From NCBI RefSeq assembly GCF_001641265.1, contig NW_020167542.1, positions 248,001 through 312,000 on the forward strand: a DNA stretch of 64,000 nt. Reading direction: 5' to 3'. Both the position numbers and the translations under genes were made by a program. Below the pieces are notes generated by a model. It saw only the letters and a program-made list of their open reading frames with translations. It ran no database searches and was not told where the DNA came from. Of this stretch, positions 30,692 to 42,944 are shown piece after piece; position 1 is the first letter of the stretch, and every line of letters begins with the position of its first letter. The DNA comes from Pseudogymnoascus destructans (Eukaryota > Ascomycota > Leotiomycetes > Thelebolales > Thelebolaceae).

Positions 30692-32519
30692 GAGCTCTCC
30701 GTGCCAGAAGATGGCACGGAGTTTGACGATTTAGATGCTCTCGTCCGGGCCCTTGATGACTGGGCTGTCAAAACGAAGTTCTCTTTTTGGACGGCTGAAA
30801 GGGACTCGACAAGAGGGCGCTGGATATGTGCCGAGTTAGAGAGCTCTGGCTGCCGCTGGCAGTGCAGAGCCTTCCTTAATAATGACGAAGCTTGGCAGCT
30901 TGTCATTACTGAGAGAGAACACTCTTGTATTGGCCGAGGAGTCTGCTCCTTTGGGTCCTCCTCGAAAAAGGAGTGGTTGGACCTAGTAGTAGCCTGTCAT
31001 ATTAATATAACGAAGGTTACTCGGCCAAAGGAAATCGTTGACCTCCTTCGCATACGTTTTGCAGAGGAGATCAGCTACAAGATTGCGCAGCTTTGTAGGC
31101 TGCGCCTTCTTGACAGTGATATAGGTCAGCAGCGGCATAGCTTTCAGCTATTGCAGGCCTATAAGTTCCTCCTAGAGAGTAGGTCCAGGAGTGCAAGTTG
31201 ATCTCGTCCGAGATCGTCATAGTATGCACCCCTTTTCCTTTTTTTACTTCTTTATTCCTCTATACTAACTATCTACAGACCGCTTTCAGCGGATTTTTGT
31301 GTGCCCTGTGCAATCGTGGGGCACTTTCTCCTTGTGCCGGCGCCTTGTTGCTGTTGACGGGACCTTTTTGAAGGCCCGTTTCATACTTACTTTGTTACTC
31401 GCCGTTGGCATCGATGCCAACGGCGAGAACGTTCTCCTGGCTTGGGCGGTGGTGGAGTCCGAGAATCGGGACTCCTGGGAGTGGTTCTTCCAGCATCTGC
31501 GGTGGTCTATACCAGAGATCTCGCTGGAAGAAAGCACCCTTATCTCAGATCGAGACAAGGGTCTCCAAGAGGCAGAAAGAACTCTCAGGAGGATGGTGAT
31601 GGTGGCTTGGTGTTGCCACCATCTTAAAGAGAACTTCACTGAGAAGTTTGGGAGGAGACTGGCTCCTCTGTTCTGGAAAGCAGCTCGAGCACCTACTCGA
31701 GTTGCTTTCGAAGCTGTTTTAGACGGCCTTAGAACAGAGAAGCCAGAGACTGCGGCCTATCTCTTGGCTTCTGAGCCAGAGAAATGGGCTGAGTCAATGT
31801 TTCGTGGGCATCGATATGCCCACGATACATCAAATATTGTAGAGAGTCTGAATAAGACTCTCCTTTCCGATCGAGAGCTCCCGATCGTTGAGCTCCTCGA
31901 TGCCATTTGGCATCGAGTTATGGCAGCGCGCGGAGAGCGCCTTGCTGCAGCTAACAAACTGTTAGCTGCAAGCCATAATACTACACCTTTCGTTGATGGT
32001 GTAGTATCAGAAGGAAGAGGATGGGCACAAGGCAACATATGCCAAGTGTCCTCTCCTTCTGAAGCACGAGTGATTCAGCCCAATGGGCGAATCTTCCTCG
32101 TTGATCTTGCAGCAAGAACATGCTCTTGCTGCAAGTATCAAGCAAATGGCATACCCTGTGGGCATGCCATGGCCTTAATCTTCGCCCGTGGGGACCAAAT
32201 AAGTCCTTACTTACCTGACGCTTTTTCGGCTGCCCAATGGGCAGCCCAATTCGAGGCTCCAATGCCTCCTGTCAACGTTTCGGAGCTAGAGGTCATTGAA
32301 AATGACCCCTGCGAGCCTCCTATCACTCGGGTGCCTCGCGGGAGGCCTAAAAAAGAGAGGTTTCGGAAGGAGGCAGCTCGCCGGAGGGTCCGGCGAGCTG
32401 GTGAAATAGGAATAGAGGTTCATGGGCTTGAACCTCTTCCACCTACTCCGTCCTCACGCTGTAGAACCTGTGGAGAGACAGGTCACAACGCCAGGACATG
32501 CCGCCATCCTCACAATTGA
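30692..32519 (+). CDS. Mutator-like (MULE) transposase
   Basis: Two exons. The N-terminal part (from about 30692) holds a FAR1/WRKY-GCM1-like region (RGRWICAELESSGCRWQCRA, then HSCIGRGVCS). A probable intron, GTAGG (about 31176) to CTACAG (31278), leads to RFQRIFVCPVQSWGTF. The transposase core has VAVDGTFLKARF (first Asp), LISDRDKGLQEA (second Asp), CCHHLKENF and a following Glu-containing helix. A SWIM zinc finger (CSCCKYQANGIPCGHAMAL) and a C-terminal CCHC knuckle (CRTCGETGHNARTC) follow. From VAVDGTF to the stop the frame is open. LTR R4 sits directly at its 5' end, so the natural start and left inverted repeat are lost. The coding sequence is full of perfect hairpins (see separate entry). 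Confidence 0.85.
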
Positions 32520-32526
32520 GGATGGC
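30697..32526. repeat. Tiling of short perfect inverted repeats across the MULE gene
   Basis: Perfect stems (arm positions): 30697-30705/30713-30721 (9 bp); 31085-31091/31099-31105 (7); 31200-31206/31209-31215 (7); 31398-31412/31413-31427 (15, no loop, arm CTCGCCGTTGGCATC); 31454-31460/31469-31475 (7); 31598-31606/31615-31623 (9); 31676-31709 (13 of 14); 31803-31811/31816-31824 (9); 31842-31849/31855-31862 (8); 31896-31905/31908-31917 (10); 31946-31955/31961-31970 (10); 31979-31987/31998-32006 (9); 32106-32117/32124-32135 (12); 32228-32235/32239-32246 (8); 32374-32385/32389-32400 (12); 32414-32422/32429-32437 (9); 32503-32511/32518-32526 (9, spanning the stop codon). They are all different sequences. 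Confidence 0.9.
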
Positions 32527-32654
32527 AGCATGGTTTCTATGATTATGGGCTAGGGCGAGCAGGGGTGGAGGCACTATGTGGGGAGGGCGCATGGTATATA
32601 GTTCTTTTTTGCAATTACATGGTATATGATTCTTTTTTACTAGTTTACATGGTA

Positions 32655-34511
32655 ACGTACATGTACAACGAGTCGGCCACCCAAGTGAGTCAGGCACTTT
32701 CCACCATTTCCACCACCTTTTACTTTGCAACTATTTCCCTCTACGTACAAAAATGGAATCTACTTCAAATGAAAGCCGTATAATCCTAGCAATTGAAGCT
32801 CTTAAAAACGACCCTAAACTTACCGAACGAGCTGCAGCAACTATCTATAAGGTTCCCCGGGCGACTTTGGCCGACCGACGCGCTGGAAAACTATCAAGAC
32901 GCGATATAACTGCAAATGGGAGGAAGTTGACCAATACTGAAGAGAGTGTGCTTCTTGATCGTATTATTGATCTAATTGAGCGAGGATTTCCGCCCCGGCT
33001 CGAAGATATACAAGATATGGCCAATCGCCTCCTTGGGGTACGCGACGCAACGCGTGTTGGCTCACGATGGGCAGGGAACTTCGTACGACGCCAACCAGCC
33101 CTTAATATGCGTTTTCGATGTCGAATTGACCACCAGAGGGCCCTAGCTGAAGATCCTAAGATTATACAAGCTTGGTTTGCACTTGTACAGAATACAATTG
33201 CAAAATACGGTATTGTCAACTCAGACATCTACAACTTTGATGAGACTGGGTTTTTGATGGGAATGCTCTCGCATGCTAAGGTTGTAACAACCTCTGATCG
33301 ACAGGACAGACCTCGTACAAAGCAGCCTGGCAATCGGGAATGGGTTTCTGTAATCCAGGGTGTATGTGCAGATGGCTGGGCAATGCCGCCATATATCATT
33401 GTTAAGGGCAAATATCACCTCCTCTCCTGGTATACCAACGGCCAATTCCCACCAACCTGGCGGATCCATCCGAGCGAAAATGGCTGGACTACAAACGCTA
33501 TAGGCCTAGATTGGTTGAATCACTTTGAGGGATGTACTAAGCCTCGTACAACTGGTGGATATAGACTTCTAATCCTCGACGGCCACAACAGCCACCGGGC
33601 TACTGAATTCGACGATTTCTGCAAGCTTAACAATATTATACCATTTTGCATGCCTCCCCATTCATCGCATATCCTCCAGCCTCTCGATGTAGGCTGTTTT
33701 AGCCCTTTAAAAGCTTCGTATAGCAAGGCAATTGAGCAGATGATGCGGAGGCATATAACTCACATTACTAAAGACGACTTCTTTCCTGCCTTCCAGCAGG
33801 CCTTTTTTGCTTCAATGGGAGAAGAGAATGTACGAGCTGGCTTTTAACTGGCCTTGTTCCATACGACCCTGAAACAGTAATTTCTCGGCTGGATTTTAAG
33901 CCTAGAACACCTACACCGTCAAACTCTCGGCCAGGAACCGCTACCTCCTGGGGTCTAAAAACGCCAACTACAGCAATTGAGGCTGTTCAAAGCTCTACTA
34001 CCTTGAAATCTAGGATTGCTAGGCATCAGGGTAGCTCTCCAACCCATTTATATAACGTAGTTGACGCCCAGGCTAAAGGTATCTCAATGCTAGCACACAG
34101 ACTAGTCCTTCTTGAAGCTGAGAACCAGGAGCTTTGTACAGCAAATGAGTTACTAAGCAAACGCCGGAGGGCTAAAAAGAGCCGCCTACAGCTTGGAGGT
34201 TCGCTTTCAGCACCTGAAGCTAATGCGATACGGCTAGAAAAGGGTATAGTTGATGCTAGGAGAGAAAATACACGTAGGGAGGGTAGTTCTACAGAGCGGG
34301 CTCAGCTACGTACTCGGCGTTGTGGCAACTGCAGCCAAACTGGTCATAATTCGCGAACTTGTCAGGTAGTTTGGGAGACGTCTGAAGATGGCGATTCTGA
34401 GTAGTTTTACTTGATTTAAGGCGTTGTAGTTGAATTGATTTATATAATATATAGGTGGTCAGTGGAAAGTGGCCGACTCGCTTGGGTGGCCAACTCGTTA
34501 TACATGTACGT
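32655..34511 (+). mobile_element. Fot1/pogo-like element 5
   Basis: 1857 bp with TA at both borders (32653-32654; 34512-34513). The inverted repeat starts ACGTACATGTAYAACGAGT and continues GGCCACCCAAG. The first 11 bases are shared with the pair at 49135 and 58774, so they belong to one superfamily. Confidence 0.9.
32753..34404 (+). pseudogene. Fot1-like transposase with one frameshift
   Basis: Residues 1-364 are open (MESTSNESRIILAIEALKND), with NFDETGFLMG, LILDGHNSH and HSSHILQPLDVGCF as catalytic motifs. A frameshift at about 33846 (after VRAGF) shifts out of frame; the correct frame resumes as GLVPYDPE and reads through LKSRIARHQGSSPT to the C-terminal knuckle CGNCSQTGHNSRTC and stop at 34404. 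Without the shift it would be about 550 aa, the length of the intact relatives at 49233 and 58872. Recently inactivated. Confidence 0.88.
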
Positions 34512-34513
34512 TA

Positions 34514-34792
34514 TATGATTCTTTTACCCACTAAAAAAGTGTCTAATGGCAGCGCTCTCCCTGCTCAACTAAGCGCAACCTATGCGCATACAGAAGTATG
34601 AATGGATAGAGGCATATATAGGCGCAGCTTGATGTATATAATCATGAGAACATGAAGTTAGCATACTGTGGTGCTAGCTTGTTTCCATTTAATCCCTAGC
34701 GAGTGTTCTGTATGCTGCTTAATGATGAGCTATTAGTTGAGGTTAACCGACCAAAAACACTACATTAGTATGATATTTTTGATTAAGTCTTT
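34514..34792. other. No gene seen
   Basis: A TATAT-rich stretch near 34610-34645; nothing recognised. Confidence 0.3.
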
Positions 34793-35233
34793 GTTAATAG
34801 TTCACCTCTAGATAGGCCGGCCTTACGTACCGCAAATGAACTCCTTATAGCGACAATTAATGATGGTGGTGTGCCATTAACACTAGTGTGGACATACATC
34901 CAAAAACTCACAGTTGCGTTAGAGCAACTTCGAGCGCGTAGTATTGTCCACCAACTTGATGCTAACAACTTGCGATCGATTATGAAGCGACGTAGAGTCT
35001 GTACGAAGGGTAAAAGGGTTGTACTAAAGTGTCATTTTCACATTACTATGTAAGAATTATGTGATGCGGTGATAGAGGCGGAAAAAGCGACACAAGACCT
35101 CACTAAGAAAAAGCGCAAAACAAAGGACAAGCGCACATCCTTAGACAATGAGATTGACGAGTATATTGAAGAAGGAGCAGGGGAACAATCTCAGAGTGAC
35201 AGCGGGTCATGTATGGTTGTTGATTGTAGTTAA
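34793..35233 (+). pseudogene. Fot1-like transposase, C-terminal remnant
   Basis: The translation YIQKLTVALEQLRARSIVHQ, NNLRSIMKRRRVCTKGKRVV and VIEAEKATQDLTKKKRK parallels the C-terminus of the 577-aa transposase at 362 (ADNLRSIIQTQRAQSKGKRA, VIEAEEATQKA), with a TAA at 35050 and an acidic ending. The catalytic part is missing. Confidence 0.7.
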
Positions 35234-35498
35234 ATTTACAGTTTTGTTGCGTCGTCTTTAGAAATCCACCGCGTTACTCAGTCCCCCGCATTACGCACGA
35301 GGCACTCCCATAAATCACATGACCTACGTTACACCACACCTCCCAAAGACGCAACCCGGTCCCAAAAATTATTGCACGTACTCGACGCAAACCTCGAAAC
35401 AACCACATCCATCAACCCGGCCCCACAAACTCGACCTCACTTCGCATCTACCATCACCTTCGGCCTCATCACATCCTCGCCCACTCACACCCGCTACA

Positions 35499-36120
35499 AT
35501 GGTCGAACTCGTGGAAGTCGAAGACGAGTCCTTCGAGACAAAGCAGGTCGGCCCAGACGACGAGGAAGACTACTACACCGACACTGGTACTTCCCCCCCT
35601 CCCCTCCCCCTAATATCTATCCAAGTCAACCTCCCCCTAACACCCAGCCAGACTCTGAGATCTCCTCCGACGACGAAGACGACCCCCCGGCCCTCGACGA
35701 GTCCCTCTCCGAGCGCCTCCTCGCCCTGCGCGACATCATCCCCCCCACAACCCGCACCGCCATCTCCTCCATCTTCAACACGACCTCCGGATACGTGGCT
35801 TCCACCCTCGGGTTCGGCGGGAAGGCGCTGTTCGTGCTCAGCACGAGCGCGCTGCTCCTCGGTGTGCCGTGGGCGCTTGCGTTCGCGGAGGAGCAGCAGA
35901 TTGCGGATATGGAGAATGAGATGCGTGCGAGGGAGGCTGGATCTGAGGTAAGCTTTCTCCTTCCATACCTTTAGCCACTCCCCCCGGGTTGGCTTGAGGT
36001 AGATGTGACGAACGCGGACGGAATGCTAACACACACCAGCTCCTCGCAGCCCCCGGCTCAACAGCCGAGCAACTTAGCGCCCAATTAGGGGCTCCCGCAG
36101 CAGCAAGCCCAGCGTTATAA
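35499..36120 (+). CDS. tom22: Mitochondrial import receptor subunit Tom22
   Basis: Three exons (35499-35586, 35652-35947, 36040-36120) give 154 aa. The N-terminal cytosolic domain is strongly acidic (MVELVEVEDESFETKQVGPD, then DSEISSDDEDD), as expected for the presequence-binding face. A conserved LSERLLALRDIIPPTTRTAI helix precedes a single membrane segment (ALFVLSTSALLLGVPWALAF, about residues 97-116), followed by a short intermembrane-space tail. Tom22 is the central receptor and organiser of the outer-membrane TOM complex. Length and layout are normal. It is the first gene of the intact host island. Confidence 0.92.
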
Positions 36121-36567
36121 AGTAGGGTAGTAGCAGAGTGACATACGCCTTAATGTCGGTGTAGGAACAGGGATAGATGGAAATGAAACGGGCATGTAAA
36201 ACACGGTTGGGTTTTTGACACGCATGGCGCGCTGTTGTATATGTCGTTAAGCTTGTAAAATAATTATATGTGTATCAAGAGAGAGCTGAATGGGAGGTCT
36301 ACTGGTTGTCTGATGACACTATGGCGAGCGGGGTGAGAGGGGACTACAGTATGTCTAGTTGAATGAAGCTGTTTTGTCTAGTCAAGCATCTGTTGATGTT
36401 AAATTTATTTCTTATTGATTATGCTGATTCACCTACGAGTATATATGTGATCCACTTTAACTGGGGAGCCAGCCAACACTCCCAACACACCTAATTATAT
36501 ACAGAGCACTTCCATATAAACCCAGCCATCATCATCTCACCCATAAGACCAGCACAGCACAGCACGC
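36121..36567. other. Intergenic between convergent tom22 and the BRCT gene
   Basis: Downstream regions of two converging genes; no gene seen. Confidence 0.4.
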
Positions 36568-39175
36568 TCACCTCACCCCAGCCCCCCTCTCCCGAGTCCT
36601 CAAACTCCTCCCCCTCCCCCCCTCCAAACTCCCCACCGTCAGCGCCCTCGCCTTCTCAATCCTCTCCGGTTTCTTCCCCTCCATCCTCGCAATCATCTGC
36701 GCCTTATGCCTCTCCCCTTCCTCATCCTCATACAGCAACTGCTGCGTCATCGGCGGCTCGTCCGCCTTCTCCCCCTCCTCTTCCACCAACCCCCCCGCCA
36801 GACTACCCAGACTATCCACCTTGGCCAGAGGTCTCTTTCCTGCCGGCCAATGCACAGCCTGTCCCCCACTTGCTGTGCTATCCACAGAACTCGCCCGCGA
36901 CACGACGGAGATATTACTAGGCGCGCGCCCGAGGATGCGGGATGGCTTACGTGCTGGTCGCTGCTGCGCTGCGGATTCAGTGCCGCCAGAGACGGAGGGG
37001 CCGCTGTTGGGCAGGTTCTTGGATTTCGCAAGGAGGGATGTGATTGCGCTGCTGATCTCTTGGCTGTCTGTGTTGGATGTAGTGGCGGAGGGCTTGGGTT
37101 GGGAGACTGGGGACTTGCGGGGTGAGTTGGAGGAGATTTCTGTGAGGGGTTCGGCTGGTGACTCGGTGTTGTGGTCAAGGGGTGGTTGGGTTGGTGGTAT
37201 TGGTTTGGTTGGTTGCTCTGTTAGTTGTTCTGTTGCTTTATTTGGGATGAGGAACCCTCCTACAGCTTCTGTAGGTTCATCATCGTCATCATCGTTTTCG
37301 AATGCGGTCGTATCTCGTGATATTACCGTCCCAGGGCGGCTGATTCCTTCCGATGTCGTACTCTTTGAAAAAGGCAAATCTTGATGAGACTCAAACTCAT
37401 CGTGTTCTATCTCTTTCCTCAACATCACTTCGGAGGCTGATCTTATCTCCGACATACCGCTCTTGTTTGCCTTAGACCGGAGGAGATACGGTTTATATGG
37501 CTGTTTCGAGCATGTCCTGATAGACTCCAGCAGCCAGTCTATTGAAACGACTGGGATTCTCCATTCCTTGGCCCGTTGCAACTTTTCTACCCTAATTTGT
37601 TGAGTAGCATTGCATATTAACACGGAGGTTTTCTCCGAGAAGTATTCATCATACGTAGCGCCCATGATAGCAGCGGCCTTCGAAAGATGAAGTAGATGGA
37701 ATCCAGTGAAGCCAGTCGTCGAAATAACTAATTTTTTGAAGCCATCAATAGAATTAGACGCGAAGGGAAGGTCGAAGTAGCTAGCGGAATGCTCCAGGCA
37801 CTCGTTTGCTTCGAGGCACCGCTCCACCCACCATTCAGTGACAACAGGAGTGCCTTCGGGGATCGGTGGCAGTCCTACTACTGCAAAGTCATGCGGCACA
37901 ACCATATAGTTTTTAAATGGAGGAGTAGCAACAGGCAGATCATCGATGTCCCGGACATCCCCATCGTGTGACAGAAGGTGTCGCGATAATGTTTTCGCCT
38001 TTCTCGGCTCGTAACCATGGATACAGAAACGGCACTGACTAAACGCGGCACGTTTCATGCTGATCGGTGCACTTGTCTGGGCCATTCCAGCGGTCAAATT
38101 TAATTCGTCAGATGAGGCCCGTTGGGATGTTTGGCCATCTCCAGGTATTCCTCGTGGTGGTTGTTCAGAGTCCGCATTCTTGGTTAACAATGTGCTGCCA
38201 CCACCTACAATATCGCCCCAAACAACTTCATTCTGACTTGTAAGCTTTCTGCTCAGTGTCCTCCGCAACTTCCGGGTGCCATCTTCAACAGCTTCGTTTT
38301 CCCTCAGCCGTTTCCCAAGCGGCGACGCAGCATTTCGACGCACCCAGGCCCCTTTCCCTCTCTCTTCTGCCGGGGTTTCGGGGTGGTATAGGTTCTCATC
38401 CAGTATCATTCCTCGTTGTATGCTATCGTAAAGCCATTCTGCTGAGACGAGTCGGATCTTCCAGTCCTTGGCAAACTTATATTTCTTTCCCTCTGGTCGG
38501 CTAGCTATCAGATGAGTGATGGATCTAGTAAGATCTCCGTGGTATTCTCCCCTGTTTGAGCATATAAGGTTTATGATATTCGTCCTCTCCGCCGCTGTAT
38601 TCATGACTTAGTTTGGCTCCCACGTAGGTATATATGACAGTATATACTTACAGTCTTCAAATCCAGTCATACAGACAATTAGAGAAGCTAAAGTTGGCAG
38701 GGTATGCTCAGCTTCAAGGGCCTCTAGGTCAATGTGCTTGTCGGAAATCCACAACTGGCGGATAGCCTCAATCCAGCCCACCGTCAAGATTTTGACATCT
38801 GGGCGCTCCTTCGCGACGTATCGGTATTTCGGGGTGTCGTATTCTCCCACGATGAGGTGTGTAACTTCGGAAGTTAGGTCATACTTATGTTGCGCTCCCA
38901 TCTGCTCGGCCTGTTTGGCCAATGCGGTCTATCGAGCAACGGAGTTAGCAGGAGTACTCAAAGCACGCGTCGAAATACATTAACTAACTGCACGCCAACC
39001 TGCGCATTTTTGGGGGTCGGGTTCCTACTCTGGTGTCAGGCGGGATTGACGTGCAGCACAAGACTACGCCGCGAAGGGGCACGGAGGGGTCAAATGCGGC
39101 GGGTTGTGGTTGTAAGGTTATGGAAGGAGCCGGCGAGGGCAGGGAGGGACCCCTCGAGCCATTGTTCACTTCCAT
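36568..39175 (-). CDS. dpb11: BRCT-repeat replication/checkpoint protein (Dpb11/Rad4/TopBP1 type)
   Basis: Three exons (39175-39029, 38928-38652, 38606-36568). BRCT1 spans the first junction: PLRGVVLCCTSIPPDTR joined to TALAKQAEQMGAQHKYDLTS and THLIVGEYDTPKYRYVAKER. BRCT2 follows (LIVCMTGFED, GEYHGDLTRSITHLIASRPE, WLYDSIQRGMILDENLYHP). A second pair lies in the middle (VGLPPIPEGTPVVTEWWVER; LVISTTGFTGFHLLHLSKAA ... VVSIDWLLESI). The C-terminal 280 residues are low-complexity and Ser/Pro-rich. Dpb11/Rad4 binds CDK-phosphorylated Sld3/Sld2 to start replication and activates the ATR checkpoint. The tandem BRCT arrangement and the start motif are diagnostic; the symbol follows the budding-yeast name. 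Confidence 0.88.
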
Positions 39176-39883
39176 AGCCAGGCATGAAAGATGAGAGCGG
39201 CTGCGACTGCGAGAATTCGAGGTGGAGTGAGAAGTAGTATCCTGAATTTATGTATGCAGGATAGAGACGTCGAGGGGATTATAAGCAGTCATCAGCTTTC
39301 TATGGTGGTCGGTAGAATGTTTAGAATGCTAAATTCCTGGGAGCTGAGTGGTTGTCGCGTCTGTGGTTTGTGTAGTCTAGTAATCAATCCGCACTATCAC
39401 GTGCCTCGAGTACCAGTTTGTTCCTGCATGGGAAAAGAGGGACCTGACGGCGGTGATATCATCCGCATTAGCCGTCATGGACTGCCCAGCTATTTATTAT
39501 ATTTTTAACAACAGTAACTATAATTAAAATAATTGAAATAGAGGCTCTAAATAATATACGAAGTATTTACCCTTTTCCATTAGCTAGTTACTAAGAACTA
39601 AAGTTAAAAGGAAGAAACTCTACCAGCTTTACTCCGTAACTAGAGCTAATCACCGTGACACGTGACACGTGCCACTTAACCCCCCTGCCAGTCGCGATTG
39701 ATAACTAACTTTTTGTGATAGTGACATCATCGTCATGGGCAGTCGTAACCAGGTCGTCAACATCCACTATTCTCGATTTGCAAACTCTTCGGAGCCCAGA
39801 CTGGGTATGTTGAGGGTCGGATCCTGAGAGCGATATATCTCATATTAAAGGACTGCCACTTGTAATGAGAAGAAGAGTGCGCC
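39176..39883. other. Divergent promoter region, BRCT gene and arrestin gene
   Basis: A 708-bp gap between head-to-head genes. The centre (39490-39650) is AT-rich. ACACGTGACACGTGCC at about 39658-39673 contains two CACGTG E-box words, a possible bHLH site. No gene seen. Confidence 0.4.
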
Positions 39884-42254
39884 ATGGCTCCGCCCGCTCC
39901 CAGAGGCTTTTCAATCCCAGTTGCGCCTACTCGCGGAAACAGGATGCGCGCTATAGCAGGGGAAGAAAAATCGCCATCTCATAAGAAACCAATTACGAGA
40001 GTGCAGAGCTGGTCAGCAGATGCCGACAAGCCTCTGGCTGCTGCTAATGGCATATCATGCCGGATACAGCTTGCTGAACCGCATGTCTATGTCTATGGAC
40101 TCAACCCTGCGAACCGCGATATTGCCGCCCTTCAATTCCCTCCTGCAATTATTCGCGGAAAACTTATACTGAAGGTCGAAAAACCTACGAAACTTAAGGC
40201 GGTGACCCTGAACTTTTTTGGGCAACAGCGAACAGAGTGGCCCGAGTGCAAGTCTACCTTTTTATATCCTTGAATGACGAGCTGTACTGATATCAACCAT
40301 AGCATTTCCTCCGAATTATGTGGAGCACCACGACGAGAAAAGACTCGAATATCAGGTCCTGCCATTTTTCAATGCTTTACTCCCCAATGAAGATGACGGA
40401 TACGGGGCGCAGTGCAGTTATGTTATTGAAAATCGTGGGCCGACGACAACATCACTCAGAATAGATCCAGCGCTATCCGAAGCTCTGACTAAAGTCATGA
40501 ACGGATCTAAGAAAAGACCAGTGTTAACAGCTCGCGAACAGAAGACCCTACAGAAGCGCCTACCGTGTAGCTCCGTTCGTTCTAACAGCTTCGGAAATGA
40601 GCAATCATCTAGGGCGCCCACGAGGCGAATGGGATCTGCGTCGCAAACGGGATATAAGATATTCCCCCCAGGAGTATATGAATATTCCTTTGAGATTACA
40701 CTTGATCATAGATGCCCAGAAACCATGAATCTGCCCATGGGCAGTGTACATTGGAGATTGGAATCTCTTGTTGAGCGACACGGGACCTTCAAGACAAACC
40801 TGCGTGGCAAACAAGAAGTCCTTGTGGTGAGGGCTCCACAAGTCAACGCTGAAGACCAGTTATTAGAGCCAATTGATTTTACCCAGAACTACGACGAAGT
40901 TCTCTGTAACACATTAATACAAGGACGTGCATTTCCGATTGGAGGCAAGTTGTCAGTCGTCTTCACGTTTACGCCCCTCGAGAAGGTTGAGGTACGTGGA
41001 GTCTGGATTTCTATCGTCGAAGATACCAAATATTATTGCCGTGACGGATTGCACCGTAAGGAAGGTACGAAAAGGGAAGTTAGGGTGTTTGAGAAGCAGG
41101 CGGGGCAACCAACCCCAGAAGAATACGAAAGGGTCGATGTCAGATTTTTACAGGGCGGAGAACTTAGTCCCGAGCGAAGGGTACAGGCAAGAGCTCAGGC
41201 AGAGTCATTGCGAAATCAGGTGTCTATCGCCACCGGGGTTGCTCCTGAGCCATTGCCAGAGGCTGGTGACAATCTTCTCGGAGATCTCGACCTCGGACTT
41301 GATCATTTTATTAGCCAGACCGTGATGGAGGTTGATCTTCAACTCCCCACTTGCGAACAAATGCGCAAAAGCACGTCAAAGATACTTCATCCAAGCTCAA
41401 GTTTTACATCTAGCCATGTCGAGCACTTCGCCAAGGCAAGTCAATTCCTGAGATTTTGCTTGTAGACTTTTACTGACTTGGCACAGTTTTATCTACGCTT
41501 AGCAAGACTCCAAACCGACGAATCAGGAGTTCCAAGAAAGGTGGAATTTACTAAAGGGTTTGCTGTTGGCATCACGATTTTGTCATGCTTAGCAACACTT
41601 GATCGTACCACGCTCCCGATATATAGTGACAACTCCAACCCCGGGGCTCCCAGCCAGACCGCCGAGTGTGGCTGCCCGAACGCAAACACTATTAACAGTT
41701 CCTCCTTGGCGACAGCCTCTCGCAACGACCTTTTGACGGGATTTAGTAACATTGGCGGTTCAAATCCCTCTGTTCTACCATCATGGCCTGGAGACAATAC
41801 AACTCCTCGCATACGGCCCATACAGATGATGAGATACCCTAGCTACGCGCCCCCACCATTCGATGCCGACCAGCCCCCACCATCCATCACTTCCCCACCA
41901 CCGAACTACGATAATGTCGTCGGCACTCCCAGCCATGATGGGCTCACAGACTATTTTTCAAGGATGGCAAACACGTACGACGAGAGTCAAGGCGAGGATG
42001 AAGACGAGGACGAGGACGATGCGGAAAGCGAGAGTGACACTGGGAGCGAAAGCAAAATACGTCGGAATACTAGCCGCAACGGTCGCGTCTGTATATCGAA
42101 TCCCAGGTCGCCGGGTCCGCGAGTACGGAGCAACAGTATGGGGCTCATGTATAGGCGGGAGCTGGTTGACGCTATGCAGGAAACCCAGACGGGAAGCGGA
42201 GCTATTGAGCAGCCTGGGGGGTCCCAGCCTGAAGACAACACAAGCCGAGTTTGA
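39884..42254 (+). CDS. Arrestin-domain protein (alpha-arrestin, Rsp5 adaptor type)
   Basis: Three exons (39884-40247, 40303-41435, 41487-42254) give 754 aa. The arrestin N-domain is residues about 60-200 (CRIQLAEPHVYVYG, IIRGKLILKVEKPTKLKAVT, FFGQQRTEWPE), with FPPGVYEYSFEITLDHRCPE and LPMGSVHWRLES. The arrestin C-domain starts at QGRAFPIGGKLSVVFTF. The C-terminal tail is disordered with a PPxY motif (SPPPNYDNV), the WW-binding signature of adaptors that bring Rsp5/Nedd4 ligase to membrane transporters. Both introns appear to be GC-AG (donor GCAAGTC each time); the alternative GT at the first site would break the frame. Which transporter it controls cannot be told. Confidence 0.87.
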
Positions 42255-42944
42255 TTGAAATTACTTTGATGATTAGCGTGGCGTCGGGGGCGATGATTGT
42301 TGGTGTTTTGCATACTAAGCGTTTGTTTAGCAGCACAGCGAATGGTTTCTATTATGTCTATCTTTCGGGGAGCAAGGGAGTTGTACTATCATTACTATAC
42401 CGTATTGTCAGGAACTGATGATACATAGCGTTTTGTTTTTGTCTTTATCATCCCAGCCAGAGGGGGCTGTCTTGGAGTTTGGGAATGCTACCTCTTATGC
42501 GGATGACAGTTTTATAAATAATTCAAATAGAAACCATTGGCATCATACTCATTATATTCTACTGTGATTGTAACCAAACCCATTCACAATTAAAACTCGA
42601 GTTGAATTGTTTTGATATCATTTATTTTTCCATCTGGGAAAAGCTATGTACTAATAACCCATCCCCTCCTGGTGAATTATAGACAACGAAGATGAGTGTG
42701 TGGCGTAGGCCTGCAAACGTGCATTTGTACAATACCGATCTCGCAAAAAGATGCCATCACAAAAAGTAGCCAACTCCCCCTTACAGGACCCGTCTTCCTC
42801 CGCACCAATAACGAGTGTTAAATTATAGGGACCGACTTCAGTCTGATTTATGGTAATGGCAATTCTGCCCCCCCTGACGCCCCCCCTATCCCGCAAAAAA
42901 ACAAATCTCCCATCGAAAATCGACATTGGTATTCTCGGAGATCA
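42255..42944. other. Intergenic, convergent ends
   Basis: No gene seen between the convergent arrestin and mitofusin genes. A minus-strand frame at 42651-42926 has no supporting features. Confidence 0.4.

Noticed and set aside
31398..31427. The 30-bp palindrome as a terminator or operator
   Set aside because: It lies inside a conserved transposase core (AVGIDANG) and is one of many hairpins, so a single regulatory role is unlikely.
36706..37384. Plus-strand frames opposite the BRCT gene
   Set aside because: They are shadows of the low-complexity C-terminal coding region of the BRCT protein.
40248..40302. A GT donor (GTGCAAG) for the first arrestin intron
   Set aside because: It shifts the reading frame; only the GC donor one base pair of bases later keeps the PPNYVEHHDEKR continuation in frame.
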